A program made the position numbers and the translations under genes. 64,000 nt of DNA, from NCBI RefSeq assembly GCF_000516985.1, contig NW_006917091.1, positions 6,549,521-6,613,520 of the forward strand, read 5' to 3'. Under the pieces are notes generated by a model, which was not told the DNA's origin, searched no databases, and worked only from the letters and a program-made list of their open reading frames with translations. Numbering within the stretch: the stretch's first letter is position 1; each line of letters opens with the position of its first letter. Shown piece after piece: positions 41,847 to 53,800 of the stretch. This stretch comes from Pestalotiopsis fici W106-1. Its lineage: Eukaryota > Ascomycota > Sordariomycetes > Amphisphaeriales > Sporocadaceae.

Positions 41847-43310
41847 AGTCATGGCACGTTTGGACTTAAGAGAGAGAGAGAGATGCAAACAGAGGATACC
41901 ATGAATCAAGCACGGTCAGCAGCAGCATCAAGCGGCACCTATAAGACTTGCCATTGAGAGTCCTGGAGACTATGGAATGGGCATTGCGTTACGAATGCAG
42001 CGAGATATAGAAGCATGTGTGCCACAGACTCTGCTCTGGCGTTTTCGCCAACCCGTAGCCTACAAATTTGCGCCACGAGGTCAAATGTCATGACGGTAGA
42101 GTGTATACTTGATAGAATTGCACAGGATATTCGTCCGATGAGCAGCTTTGCAATACTACTGGGTAGTTTTGCGTCGGAGTATATTGCCGTAGGTTAAATG
42201 GAGCTGGCAGCTGCTGAAGATTTGATGGTCGATTCTCAATCATGCTTGTGATTGAGCGCCTGATTGACAGATCGAAGGGCTCCTTTCCACCTGCTTTGTT
42301 TAGGTGATGCGTAATGTGATGGTGAATATCTGAGAAGATTTGATTCAAAAGTGTAATCAGCCTCTTTAGGAGCCAATGAAATCGATACAGTAATTTCAAT
42401 CTAATTCCAGAGCATGTGAGATGGAATGCAGCTTCAGAATCTAAGTTCAAGCTGTCGTTCATATATACAAGCAAACATTAAACGCAATGTAAGCACCACA
42501 TAACATTGGAAAAATAAAATGATTGGAAATGTTTATGCATTTGTAATTTGTTTGAATTGATCTGTGGCGACCTGGCGAAGGGTGGTTCTAAGCGAGGGTA
42601 CAGATGAGACCTAGTCATCTATTGCATTTCTCAAGGTGAAGAGCTTGTTGGGGTAGTCGAGAGACAAACGTGGCGCGTTGCTGAGGGTTCTTGAGAACTT
42701 TTTTTTTTTGCTGAAGAATTGCTTGAAGATCTATCAGGGATAGACCTTCTCGTCAATAGTCCCGGGCGACATGAGTCGGCGGATGAGGGGGGGTCAAAAA
42801 CGACATCCCGGGGGGCTGCTGACCATGTCACGCAGGATCGTGGCGGCAAACCTGCAAACATGGGAATTTCTTCGATTACTTCACCAAAGACACTATGATA
42901 TGCCTTGATGTCCTTCTTTGGCAACTCCTTGAACTTGGGCGAGCAAAAGCCATGGTGAAAAAACGAAGCAATGCAATAAAGAAACCAAGGGTACACAGAC
43001 AGAAAAATTGCAGGTTTCGACGACGATGTTGGGCGTGATTCGGCGGCAAGCCAAATCAACGAATACATGTCCACCGGGTGCTGTCAATGACACGTATAAA
43101 GAACAACGACTTGTTACGTTCTATGCTCATTCTTTGTGCCCAGCTCAGCTGGGCAATACCACGGAGAATCGGCTCCGGGCGTCTGGGATGGCGACTGTCT
43201 CGATAGCCACGCCAAACTTGTAAGGTGCTCCCTGTGTTTAGGTTAGTATAAATGAGAATCAGGGGTTGCAAAGGATTAAAGGGTACACAAAATAAATTAC
43301 TGGTAGAATG

Positions 43311-43465
43311 GGAGCAAAGCTCTCTAAGGAGTTTCCGGAGAATACTCGAGGAGGCAATTACTTGTGAAATGGGAGCAAAGCTCTCTGAGGAGTTTCCGGA
43401 GAACACTCGGATGTGTAAAGTGAGAGCAAAGCTCTTCAAGGAGTTTCCGAAGAACACTCAGGAGG
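43311..43465. repeat. Three degenerate tandem units with hairpins
   Basis: Units start at about 43311, 43371 and 43423 (spacings of 60 and 52 nt). Each has GAGCAAAGCTC, a perfect short inverted repeat, followed by AAGGAGTTTCCGGAGAACAC-like sequence. A fourth partial copy of the second half (GAGTTTGCGGAGAGCACTCG) lies at 43894-43913, after the CT-rich tract. Confidence 0.85.
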
Positions 43466-43814
43466 CTCCAACGGAGCACTCGATTGACTGGCTTGATGGC
43501 TCATGGGGTGGGAGTAACCCCATTGCTCATCTAGTCCCGGGGTGACCGGGTACCCGTGAATGGAGAGGGAATCTCAAATCCCATCAGGTTGGGATCGGGG
43601 ATGCTGCTCATGCTAAAGTCATGAGCGAGGTTGTCCAAAAGATTAATGTCGAAGTGAGTGCGCAGATGGCTCTACATTTCAGCCTGTTGAGCAAATTTGA
43701 GGGGACAACCCAACCAACCTGGATCTGTCTCCACTGCTGATCCGACGGGTTGGTGGTGCAGTACAAAGCTACCAATGGGTGTGCAGATGGTTGAAATAAA
43801 ATGAGAATAAAGCT

Positions 43815-43890
43815 GCCCTTTTTTTCTCCTCTGTTTTTTTTCTCTTCTTTTTCTTTTCCTTTTTCCTTTTTTTTTCTTTTTCTTTTTTGA
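43815..43890. repeat. CT-rich low-complexity tract
   Basis: Almost pure pyrimidine on the plus strand, with T runs broken by C. It separates the tandem repeat from its fourth partial copy. Confidence 0.85.
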
Positions 43891-44629
43891 AACGAGTTTG
43901 CGGAGAGCACTCGAGGATTCTCAACAATACCGCCAAGGTCGGGTCCGTGATCCACTCTCCCCCGGGGTTCCGAATTCCTGGGGTTTGAGCCGCATTCCAA
44001 ACCGCCATCGACACCAAGTAGATACTAGAATGTGTCGTTTTGGGAACAAAGAAGTCGGCGCGGGCAACGAGGGGCAGGGGCGACAAGCGGCAACGGTAAC
44101 GATGTGAAAATCCTTGGTGGGCGCCTGTGGATTAGAAACTGGTTAACGGCGGTTTGCTGATGAGATTAGAATAGAAAATAAATAAAAGGCTTACAAGGTG
44201 GAAGATGGGAAATGAATAGTGTCGCTAAGTGCGGCGAGAAGAATCGGTGCAAGATTAATCATTGCCACCGATTATTATAATAAAAAAAAGTGTGGATGAT
44301 TTCTCGCGATTATTAGCGAATAGGAACAAATCGGTGACTTGGATCGGCGGGACGAAGGCTCAAATAAATAAATAAAAAGATCCCACGGCGGCACGTTTGC
44401 TGATTGTGGCAGCTTCATTTCTGCCGGCAGAAAACAATCACACGGCTCAGCGGCGGGCAGCAGGCGGCGGGTGGGGCGCGCCCGGAGTCATCCAATTATA
44501 AACCACCGTCCGATAAGTATAGCTTATCTTTTTAATATTTGCGGCAAACGGCCGTCAGTCACCACCAAAGTGATTATTCGCCTACAGGTAGGCGCAGCCA
44601 AGGTTGCTTTCAAAAGATGAGCAAGTAAA

Positions 44630-44637
44630 TGACGTCA
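44630..44637. promoter_or_regulatory. CRE-like palindrome TGACGTCA
   Basis: A perfect TGACGTCA lies 152 bp before the ATG at 44789. It is the consensus site of ATF/CREB bZIP factors. Function is inferred from sequence and position only. Confidence 0.35.
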
Positions 44638-44788
44638 AGTCAATATTGTCATTCGCCCTCGTCAAATTCACTGGTTCTCGGCGAAGCCATCCTATTTTGC
44701 CAACTCTATTCCTTCACGAACTTGCGTAATCCCATTACCTACCAACCGAATTCCATCGGCAAATCTTGTCGGAGAGTAATTCATCATA

Positions 44789-46442
44789 ATGGAGATCATG
44801 CCCGCTGATGGGGAAGTGCCCCTCTTGGTTCGATTCTTCTCGGCACAATACCCTCCCATGCAGGACCGCTTGCTGTTGGAATGCGATGCCAGGTCACTAC
44901 TCATGCTCGCCAAGACAAGCAAAGCCCTCCAACGCGAGATTTTGAGCTTGTGGGACATTAACCGCAGTCTCAGCCGATTCTTTGACGACCCTGTTGCCTT
45001 CCGCAATGCTATGGGCCAATTTGATGCCATTATTGCCGGGAGCTTTGCCGTTCAGTTCTTTGAGCACGTCTCTTGGCCCTACACCAACCTCGATATTCTA
45101 GTTCGCGACGAATCGGGTTTGGAGTCAATGCATGAGTACCTAGTTGGCTCGGCCAATTACGAGTTCTGGAACGGTTTTACTCCGATCGGCGTGGCTCTCG
45201 AGCTTGGCCACAGCTCTGAAGGCTTGCGCGATGTCTTGGATTGCCGCTGGTATACCCGCCACAGCAGGCGCGACTGGATCCAATTGATCGCGACCAAGGG
45301 CACACCCTCGAGATTCTTGTGTAAGTCATGTCTCTGCCCTTAGCATTTATCTTTGTTTTCTTTTCTTTTCTTTTTTCTCTTTTTTTCTCTTCTTGTTTTC
45401 TCTTCTTGTTTTCTCTTCTTTTTTTTTTTTTTTCAAAGTTTCTGGATATTAAAATCGAACTGCCTATTATTGTCTAAGATCCACAAGGAGATGATTCACT
45501 GACATTGAGATAGTCAGAAACAACCAGCTTTCATGCAATATCAATTGCATTACGTCTACAAAGGCTTACTCGCTCTTTCCTCATGCAACATTTGTCGATC
45601 ACAAGATGATTGCCACCAAGGCGTTCTTTTTCGACCAGGATACCACGGATATCGTGAAGTGGGAAGAGCGAGGTTGGGTGCTGGAAGACGATGTACTCGA
45701 AGACCGCAGAGGCGAGTTCAACACGACCTTGGTTGATGGCTGTAGATCCACTCGCCGCATCGGAGACAAGTACACCTGGACCATGTCGCTAGATCCAGAG
45801 GGTCTGACAATGCCCCAGACTTGCGACCAGGCCTTTGAGGCCAACACATTTGCAATCAGTAAACCCGAAATTTTTGGCATAGGACCTCTTAAGAACTGCT
45901 TTATACGAGCTATTGGCGTTGATCAAGATCACCTACGTCACACGTTTACGTGCAGCCATCCCTTGGAGTACGACTTCTTTAGGCACTTGAAGAAGGGCGT
46001 CTGGGATACCATCAGACAACTCGATCCTCATATTCATCAGTTGATGAGTGCACAAGAACGGGACCTGCAGGAGCCCGCCGAGGGTGCCTTCAAGGATGAC
46101 GGTGACCTTGTCTACCAGTTCATTTGCCACAGAGTCAATCAAGCTCAATCCGAGGAGCATGATGGCGAATACCGATTTGGCGCCAATGTTGGTGGTCGTT
46201 ACGACGTCATGGAATCCGATCACGAAGGTGGCTTGTATGATGATTTCTTTGGCGATCGCAGTGGAGACGACGATTTTGAGAATGGAAACGGCTTTGGCGA
46301 TGACGGAGATGATGACAGTGATGTTGACATGGAGATCGTCCTGAGAATCGACCTCGAATCCATTCTCCGTGACAAACACGATCTTGAGAAGGATGAACCC
46401 ATCAGCAAGCGTCTTAGGAGCTCGGTATCAAATAATCCCTAG
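44789..46442 (+). CDS. Conserved fungal protein, F-box-like start and GS...D motif
   Basis: Exons 44789-45320 and 45514-46442 with a 193-nt intron that contains a long CT-rich tract; the product is 486 residues. The N-terminus (MQDRLLLECDARSLLMLAKTSKALQREI region) resembles an F-box-like helix set. It is followed by AIIAGSFAVQFFEH and then SWPYTNLDILVRDE, which fits the GS-x(n)-DxD-like motif of nucleotidyltransferase folds, although only one of the two acids is present (LDI). Next come SCNINCITSTKAYSLFPH across the splice, DKYTWTMSLDPEG and a very acidic C-terminus (DDDSDVDMEI). This layout matches a family common in filamentous fungi with no known function. The splice is set by the need to keep TSTKAYSLFPH in frame. 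Confidence 0.8.
45356..45436. repeat. CT-rich tract inside an intron
   Basis: Repeats of TTTTCTTTTC and TTCTTGTTTTCTC end in a 16-nt T run. It accounts for the unusual length of the host intron. Confidence 0.85.
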
Positions 46443-46998
46443 TCCTTCACCGTTCTCAAGATAATGAGATGTTGGGGGGCTCATCATGTTTTTGAAATGG
46501 AAGGATTGTTTTCATATTAGAGTTTCTCGATGAGTCGAAACATATTATGTAGGCGCAGCTTTCCATTGAGGCAGCGGGTTTAGGAGCACTATATACTCTA
46601 CAAGAGAAAGAGTTGTTCATTGCCGTTTCTATAAATTTCAGCTTGAGTTTACTATTTTGAGAAAAAATCGTTCCAAATATCTTATTATTAATATTGAGCT
46701 TAAACTTTTGAGTCTAAGAAAAAAATTATTTCTTATAGTAATGGAAAGAAAATATTTTTGAAGGTCTATTATAATGCAATCCCAGAGCATACAGCTTTAT
46801 TATAGATCAGAAGCTCAATGACACATCAAATGTGGCACATTCAAAAGTCATGGGTTATTGAGGTCAAGCAGTGTCATGGCAGTGACTCGCCGGGTCTTCC
46901 AGCTCTCTGTTTGCATTTGACTTGATGATTATCTATATGGGTATTCTATAATGTACAGATTCATACACGCTTTGTCCTTGCCTCATCCGTCGGGGCTC
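46443..46998. other. Convergent 3' spacer
   Basis: AT-rich sequence between two stop codons. No gene is supported. Confidence 0.45.
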
Positions 46999-47970
46999 TC
47001 ATTGTACGGGAAAGACATTCTTCATCATGGCGGCTTGTTTCGGCGAGACAAAGATTCCCGTGGCCTCTGCCAGCACCACGGGGGCGTCGCCCTCCTTTTC
47101 GGGTAGGGTTTCGATGCGCCCCGTGACCTCGGCCTTTCTGCCCTCGACCCTGATCGTCTCGGCGCGGAGCACGACATAGTTGTTGGCCATGGCGGGGGCG
47201 CGGTAGTTGATGTTGAGGTTGGCCGTCATGCCGACATTGTGCGGCAGGGCGCCAAAGGAGCAGCGGGCCATGCCCTCGTCGAGCATGGTGGCCAGGAACC
47301 CGCCGTGCACGATGCCCGGGTGGCCGCAGAGCTCCTCGCCCAGGTACGTGATGCTGACGAGGCTCTTGCCGCCCGCCTCGACCCAGGCCACGGGCGGCAC
47401 AGGCACCCTGCCGGGTCCCCTCAGGACGCCCGCCGTCAGGTTGTTGGCCCGGAACGGCTCGGGTATCTTCATGTGCGGCCGCAGCTCGGTGAAGCCCTCC
47501 TTTTCCCGCATCTGCCGCGACAGCCAGTGGTCCTTGATGTGTGCTTCAATCTCGACCTCCTTGGCGTCTGTGGGCACAAACATGGTGAGCGTCTCCTCGT
47601 CCGTCGGTGGCGTTAGGAATCCGCGCAGGGCGGGTATGGCGGGAGCGGCGGTCATGGCGAAGCCGAGTATGGTACAGCTGATGCCTATGGCTAAGAAGTT
47701 GAGAGTCCGTCTGAGATAGGAAGGATTTGAGCTCGTCGTCGAGTCTGTTCTAGGTACTGCAAGCAATCACATTAGATACACTGCTGCCCGTCGCTGCCAA
47801 GGGGTTTGGCGCATGATGGTCCAAGACTTACCGGTAGAAGCGTATGGTCTTTGGAAATGACGAGACGACAGATTCGAGACACGACTGGGGTTATATAACC
47901 TGGACACGGGAGTTCTGGAAGACAGTCGTCCAGCGCACGAGGCGCGGTATCCAACTCGCACGGCACTCAT
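46999..47970 (-). CDS. Mitochondrial hotdog-fold thioesterase
   Basis: Exons 47970-47832 and 47756-46999 on the minus strand (75-nt intron) encode 298 residues. The N-terminus is basic with many Ser and Arg and no acids (MSAVRVGYRASCAGRLSSRT), a likely mitochondrial presequence, followed by one hydrophobic helix (LNFLAIGISCTILGFAMTAA). The catalytic domain has HPGIVHGGFLATMLDEG, the HGG signature of PaaI/4HBT-type thioesterases, then TANLNINYRAP and the terminal strand GIFVSP. Such enzymes hydrolyse acyl-CoA thioesters. The anchored layout suggests an inner-membrane protein facing matrix or intermembrane space; substrate unknown. The splice (TCTACCG then TACCTAGA) restores the frame between presequence and helix. 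Confidence 0.9.
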
Positions 47971-49591
47971 GTTTTCTTATCACCTCTAGTGGCACTTTCT
48001 TGGGTACGGTTATGTGGCCCCCTTGCGCCTCGGACTTTTACTGCGACCTAGCCGTAGGAGTTTTCGCATTCGACCCGTGGATCCGACTCCGTTGGGACGG
48101 GGGTCTGGGCTATCAAAGAACAAAGTGAAAAGGCCCCAACGCTTTCTGCTTGGACATTGAGTGCGAATGCGGCTCCTTTCTGACACTATCGCAGGTTGCG
48201 AAGGCCAAGTCGAATTTACACTAGAGTGCGGACCAGCACTGGTTTGGGAAGTTGCCGAGGCATCGGTGGATCATAGCTCCGGCGCCGTGCAAGATGCGAG
48301 TCAATAGAATCGGTAGTCCAATGGCAAAAGATGATTGAAGCTGTACACTATCATGTAGATTTTCCGAGAAATTATAGGTTATGAATTTCGGAGATCTCTA
48401 TTATGCTGATGTGATCTAATCTGATAACTTTTGGGTGTCACTTTGAGTTGCAGTTGCACGTGAAGGTGGATGCCAAACTGAGAAATGCCGAATACCTAGT
48501 ATCTATTGACTTATCTGAACCTCCCTGGCTATGCCGAGCCCCAACAAAATCGGACTTTTACAACACATGAATAGATTAATCGATGAGAATCGCTTTAGGG
48601 GATGAACTCGCAGAAGTAGATGTTCTTTCGAGATGTTCTTTCCATAGTTTTACTCCTTGCTATCTAGGTTGGGTTAATGCTTATCCTTCCTCTGCGATAT
48701 GTTGGCTCATATTAATCGTCACAAGAAACTTTCAGGGATCTCGTCCACGTTGCGTCATGCTAAAGATGGATCTGCAAGGCACCGCCAGACCGGGCCGCCT
48801 GCCTTGCCCACCTAACCCTGCCCGCCTAAACCCCTGCGCGCTGGTGGCTGTGACGTCTGTTGGAGCAGGCATTTGGCAGCCTGTATTGTGGATTGGGTTT
48901 GCATAATAGGTAAACTGTAAACATTCTATGCGTACATGTATGGTCTAGTTTGTGTTTGTAGCTCTTCTGAAAGACGCACTATCGTTTCTGCCAGACCGCT
49001 ACATTTACACGTGTGTTTGTACAAGCATCCTTTACCAAAGAACTAGAACAGTGCCAGTTTCATGCCATGAATGCCACGCGAGAGAAACAATGAGCAAAAC
49101 AGTCAAGCTCATTTGCATGACTGCAATGCCGCTGACAGGAGGCTCAAACATGTATGTCATACTAACCAACGTCATCTACTACAAAACCAGAAAGTAAACG
49201 CAAAAGACAAGCCAACGGAAAACACGGCATGGTTGCGAGATCAACCAAACCTGACAACTCATCCATTGTGTGATATTCGCTAGAGCTTATTACAGGCTGG
49301 AAACCCCAGTTCAGCCAGCCTGTGATGAATTCGCAGTGAAACGGGGGAGGTGTTGCCAAGCCCTGGGGCACAGCCTACCAATCCACTGATTGCCCATTGA
49401 TTCGTTGCTCCAGGCCTGGAACCCCTCGTACAGCTGGTGAACCTGCTCGCCGCCACGATCTGCAAACTCATGCCATGATTGACCATTAACCGGGTGTCAC
49501 GTTATGTAAATCATGCTCGTAAAATCCAGTTTATGGAGCTTGTTGGAGAAATATGACATTGGACTTGAAGGTAGCTCGAATGTAGTGATGA

Positions 49592-49599
49592 TATAAATA
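49592..49599 (+). promoter_or_regulatory. TATA box
   Basis: TATAAATA lies 225 bp before the ATG at 49817, with a pyrimidine- and CA-rich leader after it, as in strongly expressed fungal genes. Confidence 0.5.
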
Positions 49600-49784
49600 C
49601 CACTGAACCATACATCAACTTTACGTCCTGCTCTGGCTTTGGTTTCTTCCCCCGCAACACCAGCTCGAGCTACCCCACCATCTCAGTAAACCTTGAATAG
49701 CTACCCCTCGAGCTTCAAGGCCAATCCATACATCTGTTTCCCCCATTGACCACACCACATCAAAAACCACAACAAAACACACAA

Positions 49785-49815
49785 CAAGAACAACAACAAC
49801 AACAACAACAACAAA
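49785..49815 (+). repeat. CAA-repeat leader
   Basis: About ten CAA/AAC triplets lie directly before the start codon. Such unstructured leaders are common in well-translated fungal mRNAs. Confidence 0.9.
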
Positions 49816-49816
49816 C

Positions 49817-50266
49817 ATGGCCACCGCAGAAACCGCCCAGCTCGGCGATGCTCACGCCCCCAAGGAGGCCTCGCTGCAGCTCTACGACGAGCTCGAGCAC
49901 GAGCTCAAGCGCGTCCTGATCCACGAGCGCCACGACAAGGCCAAGCACGACCTGCCCTACTTTGCCGCGGCCGCGCACCTGTCGGACGCCGACTTTGTGT
50001 CGTTCCAAAAGTCCGACTTTGAGCTGGTGCGCCACGCCCAGGTCGCCTACGGCCACATTCTCTTTGGCAAGCTCAAGATCCCCGCCCTCGCCGCCGACTC
50101 GCAAAACTGCTACATTCACTTCCGCGCCTACGAGCCCGAGCCCGGCACCGAGGCAAAGGCCGAGGTGCACTCTATACACACGGAGAGGATCGAGGAGCCC
50201 GATGGTGGTTTCCGCTACCGCGCTCTGTTTACCAAGGAGGACCCCCTCGAGTGGTTCGATACATAG
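49817..50266 (+). CDS. Conserved small cytosolic protein
   Basis: An intronless 149-residue frame with strongly biased, C-ending codons, a sign of high expression. It contains two amphipathic helices (LQLYDELEHELKRVLIHE, then SFQKSDFELVRHAQVAYGHIL) and a C-terminal beta-rich part ending EDPLEWFDT. There is no signal peptide or membrane helix. I do not recognise a named family; the charged, compact layout suggests a soluble stress or housekeeping protein, which is inference. The start follows the CAA leader and the context AACATGGCC is good. Confidence 0.85.
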   Translation: MATAETAQLGDAHAPKEASLQLYDELEHELKRVLIHERHDKAKHDLPYFAAAAHLSDADFVSFQKSDFELVRHAQVAYGHILFGKLKIPALAADSQNCYIHFRAYEPEPGTEAKAEVHSIHTERIEEPDGGFRYRALFTKEDPLEWFDT

Positions 50267-50887
50267 ATTTAGTGGCAGCATATGGGAATAATAGTCTTGG
50301 ATGTGAAAGATTGGGACGAAGTCGCTGATATGGATGAATAAATACCCTGGATCAATTGAAATAATTTTAAAGTAAATATTGCTCTTTGGATTCTATTTAT
50401 ATTAACGCTAAATTTAATTTTTATTTTCTTTGCTATCTCCTTTTTTTTTCCTTGCGTTTTTTTTTTCTGGATTTTTTTTTTATATTTTTTATTGTATTTT
50501 TTTATTTATTATTTTTTTATTTGTATTTTTTTTCTATATTTTTTTACTGCATTTTTTTATTTATATTTTTTTATTTGCATTTTTTGTCTGCATTTTTTGT
50601 CTACATTTTTTATCTGCATTTTTTGTCTGCATTTTTGGTTTGCATTTTTGGTTTGCATTTTTGGTTTGCATTTTTTTTTTATATAAAATAAAAAAGAGAA
50701 AAAAAAAACATAATTTAACTAAACGTGCACAAAAGCGGGAGATCACGAGACTGGCGGGCTATTCTGCGTCACATAAAGTGTCTATTCGAAATAAGTTGTA
50801 AAAGAACATAATATCATAGGCTGCCAAGCTGATGCTCTATGCTTCTTTGGTATCTGAGCAATAACTACAAAACTTTTCCGACTATAT
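50267..50887. other. Convergent 3' spacer with T-rich repeats
   Basis: It lies between two stop codons and is dominated by a T-rich low-complexity tract (50440-50690). Confidence 0.6.
50577..50676. repeat. T-rich tandem repeat, about 13-14-nt units
   Basis: Units such as GCATTTTTTGTCT and GCATTTTTGGTTT repeat seven to eight times in a row, with gradual change from one variant to the other. Confidence 0.85.
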
Positions 50888-53800
50888 CTATAAACCGTCT
50901 TCCTCCTCTGCCAGCATTTGAGCATAATCATCGACCGAAGCAAATGTCGGCAAACCCTTGAGCATCTTCTTCCTCTTGCGGGCCTCAGATTCGGGCTTGC
51001 CATTGTCCTCCTTGGCAGCTGGCGCACCGCCCTCCTCTTCTTCATCGCTGCTAAAGTCGAGCGATGAAGCATCAGAAAAGTCGAGACCACCATCTGACTC
51101 GCCGTCCACGTCCATTGCATCCTCGTTGAGACCATCATCGGATCCATCGTCCATGAGCTCTTCAAAGTCGGAGCCCAGCTCGCTCTCCGAGTCTTCTTGC
51201 ACCTCGGGCCGCGACGCCTTGAGGGCTTCCCAGATCTCGTCCTCGCCGGCGTCGCTGCCTTCAGCGCCGAGCTCCTCATCCTCCTCGTCGGCCTTGGCCT
51301 TCTTGGCACGGTCAGCTTGGGCAGGCTTGCCAACCCGGTTAAAGTACTCGTGGAAGAATACGTCCTCGACGGCAACATCCTGGACCTTCTTGTTCCAGAA
51401 CTCTGCAGAGTTGAGGGACACGGAAGCCTTGCCACTGGGCCTGCCGGTGACCAGAACACTGCCTTGCCCAGCAGCAGCCACAGGTTGCATAAGCGAGTTA
51501 CCTCTCGTGGTGTCGGTGGCCTTAGGGTTCTTGTAGACAAACTTGTCAAGGAAGTTGATCAAGGTGTGACTGGTGAGATCGGGCTTCTGTGCTGGCTTCT
51601 TGCCATTCAGCAAGCTGGTGGCATAAATGTCGACTGTTGGGTGGTAATGTCTCAAGAAAGGCATCAGCTCCCACAAGCAACTGCGATGAGCATTGCTGTA
51701 TTCGGGAACTCTCTTTCGGCCATCATAAGCATCGGTTGGCTTCGGTGGCTCGTCGCCCTGCTCGTCTGTGTTGTTCGTTCCCTCCAATTCATCATGCTCC
51801 TCGGGCTCATTCAGCAGAGTGCTGAGATCGGGGAACGTCGCCCACAGCTCCATGATCAAATAAATAATGCCGCATACGAAAGAGGGCTGGTGAAGGTTAA
51901 GAACTTGAAGCATTCGCTTGACGAAAGCCTTGACTCGGCGAAGATCGACATCGTTCTTCAAGCTCCGGTACAGAAGATTCAGATACAAGGCTTGCTTCGA
52001 CGAGGTCATCAATCGGGGGTCCAATAGAGACTCGTAAAGGGTGCGGTAGAATCTTTCCGTAGCCAGATGCCGAGTGGTGGCCATTTGTTGAATCAGCATC
52101 AAGGCCTGGATACTGGTGTTGAAGTTTGAGGAATGAGTAATGCGGAATAACGTGTCGAGATGGGTTTCGAGAGTCGACGAGTCAGTCTCGGAGAATGGTA
52201 CAGCTCGGTTGATACCAGTCAAAATAGCCGACACCAGCTTCTCGGCCGACTCTCTTTCAGCTTGAGTGTGCTTGGCTTCTTCAATTTCTTTCTTGGAAGG
52301 TCCCGGCGCACGAGTTCGCTTCTTAGCTTTTGTCTTTTCGGGCTTCTCTGAAGCCTCAAACTTCTCCACGTCGCCGAGATCGCCGCTCTTGAGGAGAGCA
52401 ACGAACATGCCAAAGTAAATCTTTAGCAATGAGTCGGCTATTTGTGGCTCCTTGCTACTCAAAATAGTCTGGTTCAAGGTGTTTGTGGCGTAGTATTTTG
52501 TTCGGATGTTTTGTCCAGGTCGGAAGACGACCTCCTGCTCAATAGTCTTGATCATGATTGCCTTCATTCCTGGGTGAATGTTCAAGAGCTGCAGGAGAAG
52601 ATATGATGCTCTTGAAGCAATCTTCTTCTCACGGTCTCCCAGCTTGTTGACTAGCAACCGAAGCAAGTTGGACTCCTGCTCGGGTTTATCCTTCAGCAGG
52701 GCATAAACCATGTCAATGGATCTGACCCGCGAGTATTCAATCTCATCGTTGCACCACGTTTCGATGGCCTGAATGATTCTGAAGTAGGCCTCCTTGAGCC
52801 AGTCCTCAAAGGCCCAAGAAACGAGGTGTGCCTTGTTGATCACACCTGGAAGGCCCTGCTTATCTGTCCAAGTCTTGATGTGGTGTTTTTGCAGTGTGCC
52901 AATTAGACCAGGCTGGGAACCGAATGTGCGCAGGCGTCGATCCGAGGGCAAAAGACTACCAGGTCCCAACAAATCCACCAGGGCGGCTGCTGCGGCCAGA
53001 GCCTGGCCACGACTACGCTTTGTTGCAAGTCCAATGAGGTTTTCGAGTGCTTTGATGCTATGTACTGGCGATTCTTGAATGGCGAGTGTCAAGGCGGACG
53101 TCTTATCAGACATGGTACCAGAGGACATGATTTCTGACATGAACTTGCGCGAAGACGACGATTGCTGAGAGGTGTTGTGGGTGGTGCTGTCTTCTTCCAA
53201 GACGCGCTTGGCGTAGGCCTTCAATCCGGCAATGGCTGAGAAATATTGGCCAACATCGTCGTCGAGGTTGGGTTCGGGAAGTCTTGTCAATTCAACAGCA
53301 TGCCAATCGGGACGAGGCTCAAATATCTGACAGAATTTCATGGTCAGGAAAAGTCATACAGAGTGCAACCTAGCGAGGCTTACTAACCGTTTTCCAATCG
53401 CCTCTAGGTATCGACTGGGCGGTCGTGGTCTTTTTCTCGGACTTTGCTTTGCTTGGGGCGGCTTCCTCTTCTTCCGATGCCTCCTCCCAGTCCTCTTCTT
53501 CCTCGTCTTGTTCGGCCTCTTCTTCAGCCTCCTCCTCCTCCTCTGCCACTTCAGGCTGCACCTTTTCGAAGCCGAGCCCTGAAGCAAACTTGGCTAGTTC
53601 TGCTTGTAGAGCTTTGTCAAGTTGGCTACCCTTGGCGCCACCACCACCGCCACCAATGTCCTCGTCCTCAGAGTCTATACCCCCAACAAGCTCTAGGTCC
53701 TGCTCATCACCGCCGAGCGCTCTGATTTCGTCCAGAAGCACATTGGAGGAGGATGCGCCATTCTGTGTCGGCTTTGGGCCATTCTTGTTTGGGTTTGCGT

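Larger units (their letters stand above)
41847..44788. other. Long intergenic stretch with tandem repeats
   Basis: Nearly 3 kb without a supported gene. It holds the repeat cluster at 43311-43470, a CT-rich tract near 43815-43890 and a TGACGTCA palindrome at 44630. Confidence 0.5.
47971..49816. other. Intergenic stretch
   Basis: About 1.8 kb, the divergent upstream regions of the thioesterase and the small protein gene at 49817. No gene is supported. It ends in a TATA-like box and a CAA-rich leader. Confidence 0.45.

Noticed and set aside
43252..43545. 97-codon plus-strand frame over the tandem repeat
   Set aside because: The frame is a by-product of repeat units without stops; the units differ in length (60 and 52 nt), so the repeat peptide is not kept in register.
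50386..50801. Phe/Tyr-rich frames over the T-rich tract
   Set aside because: They follow from T-rich low complexity and have no features of a gene.
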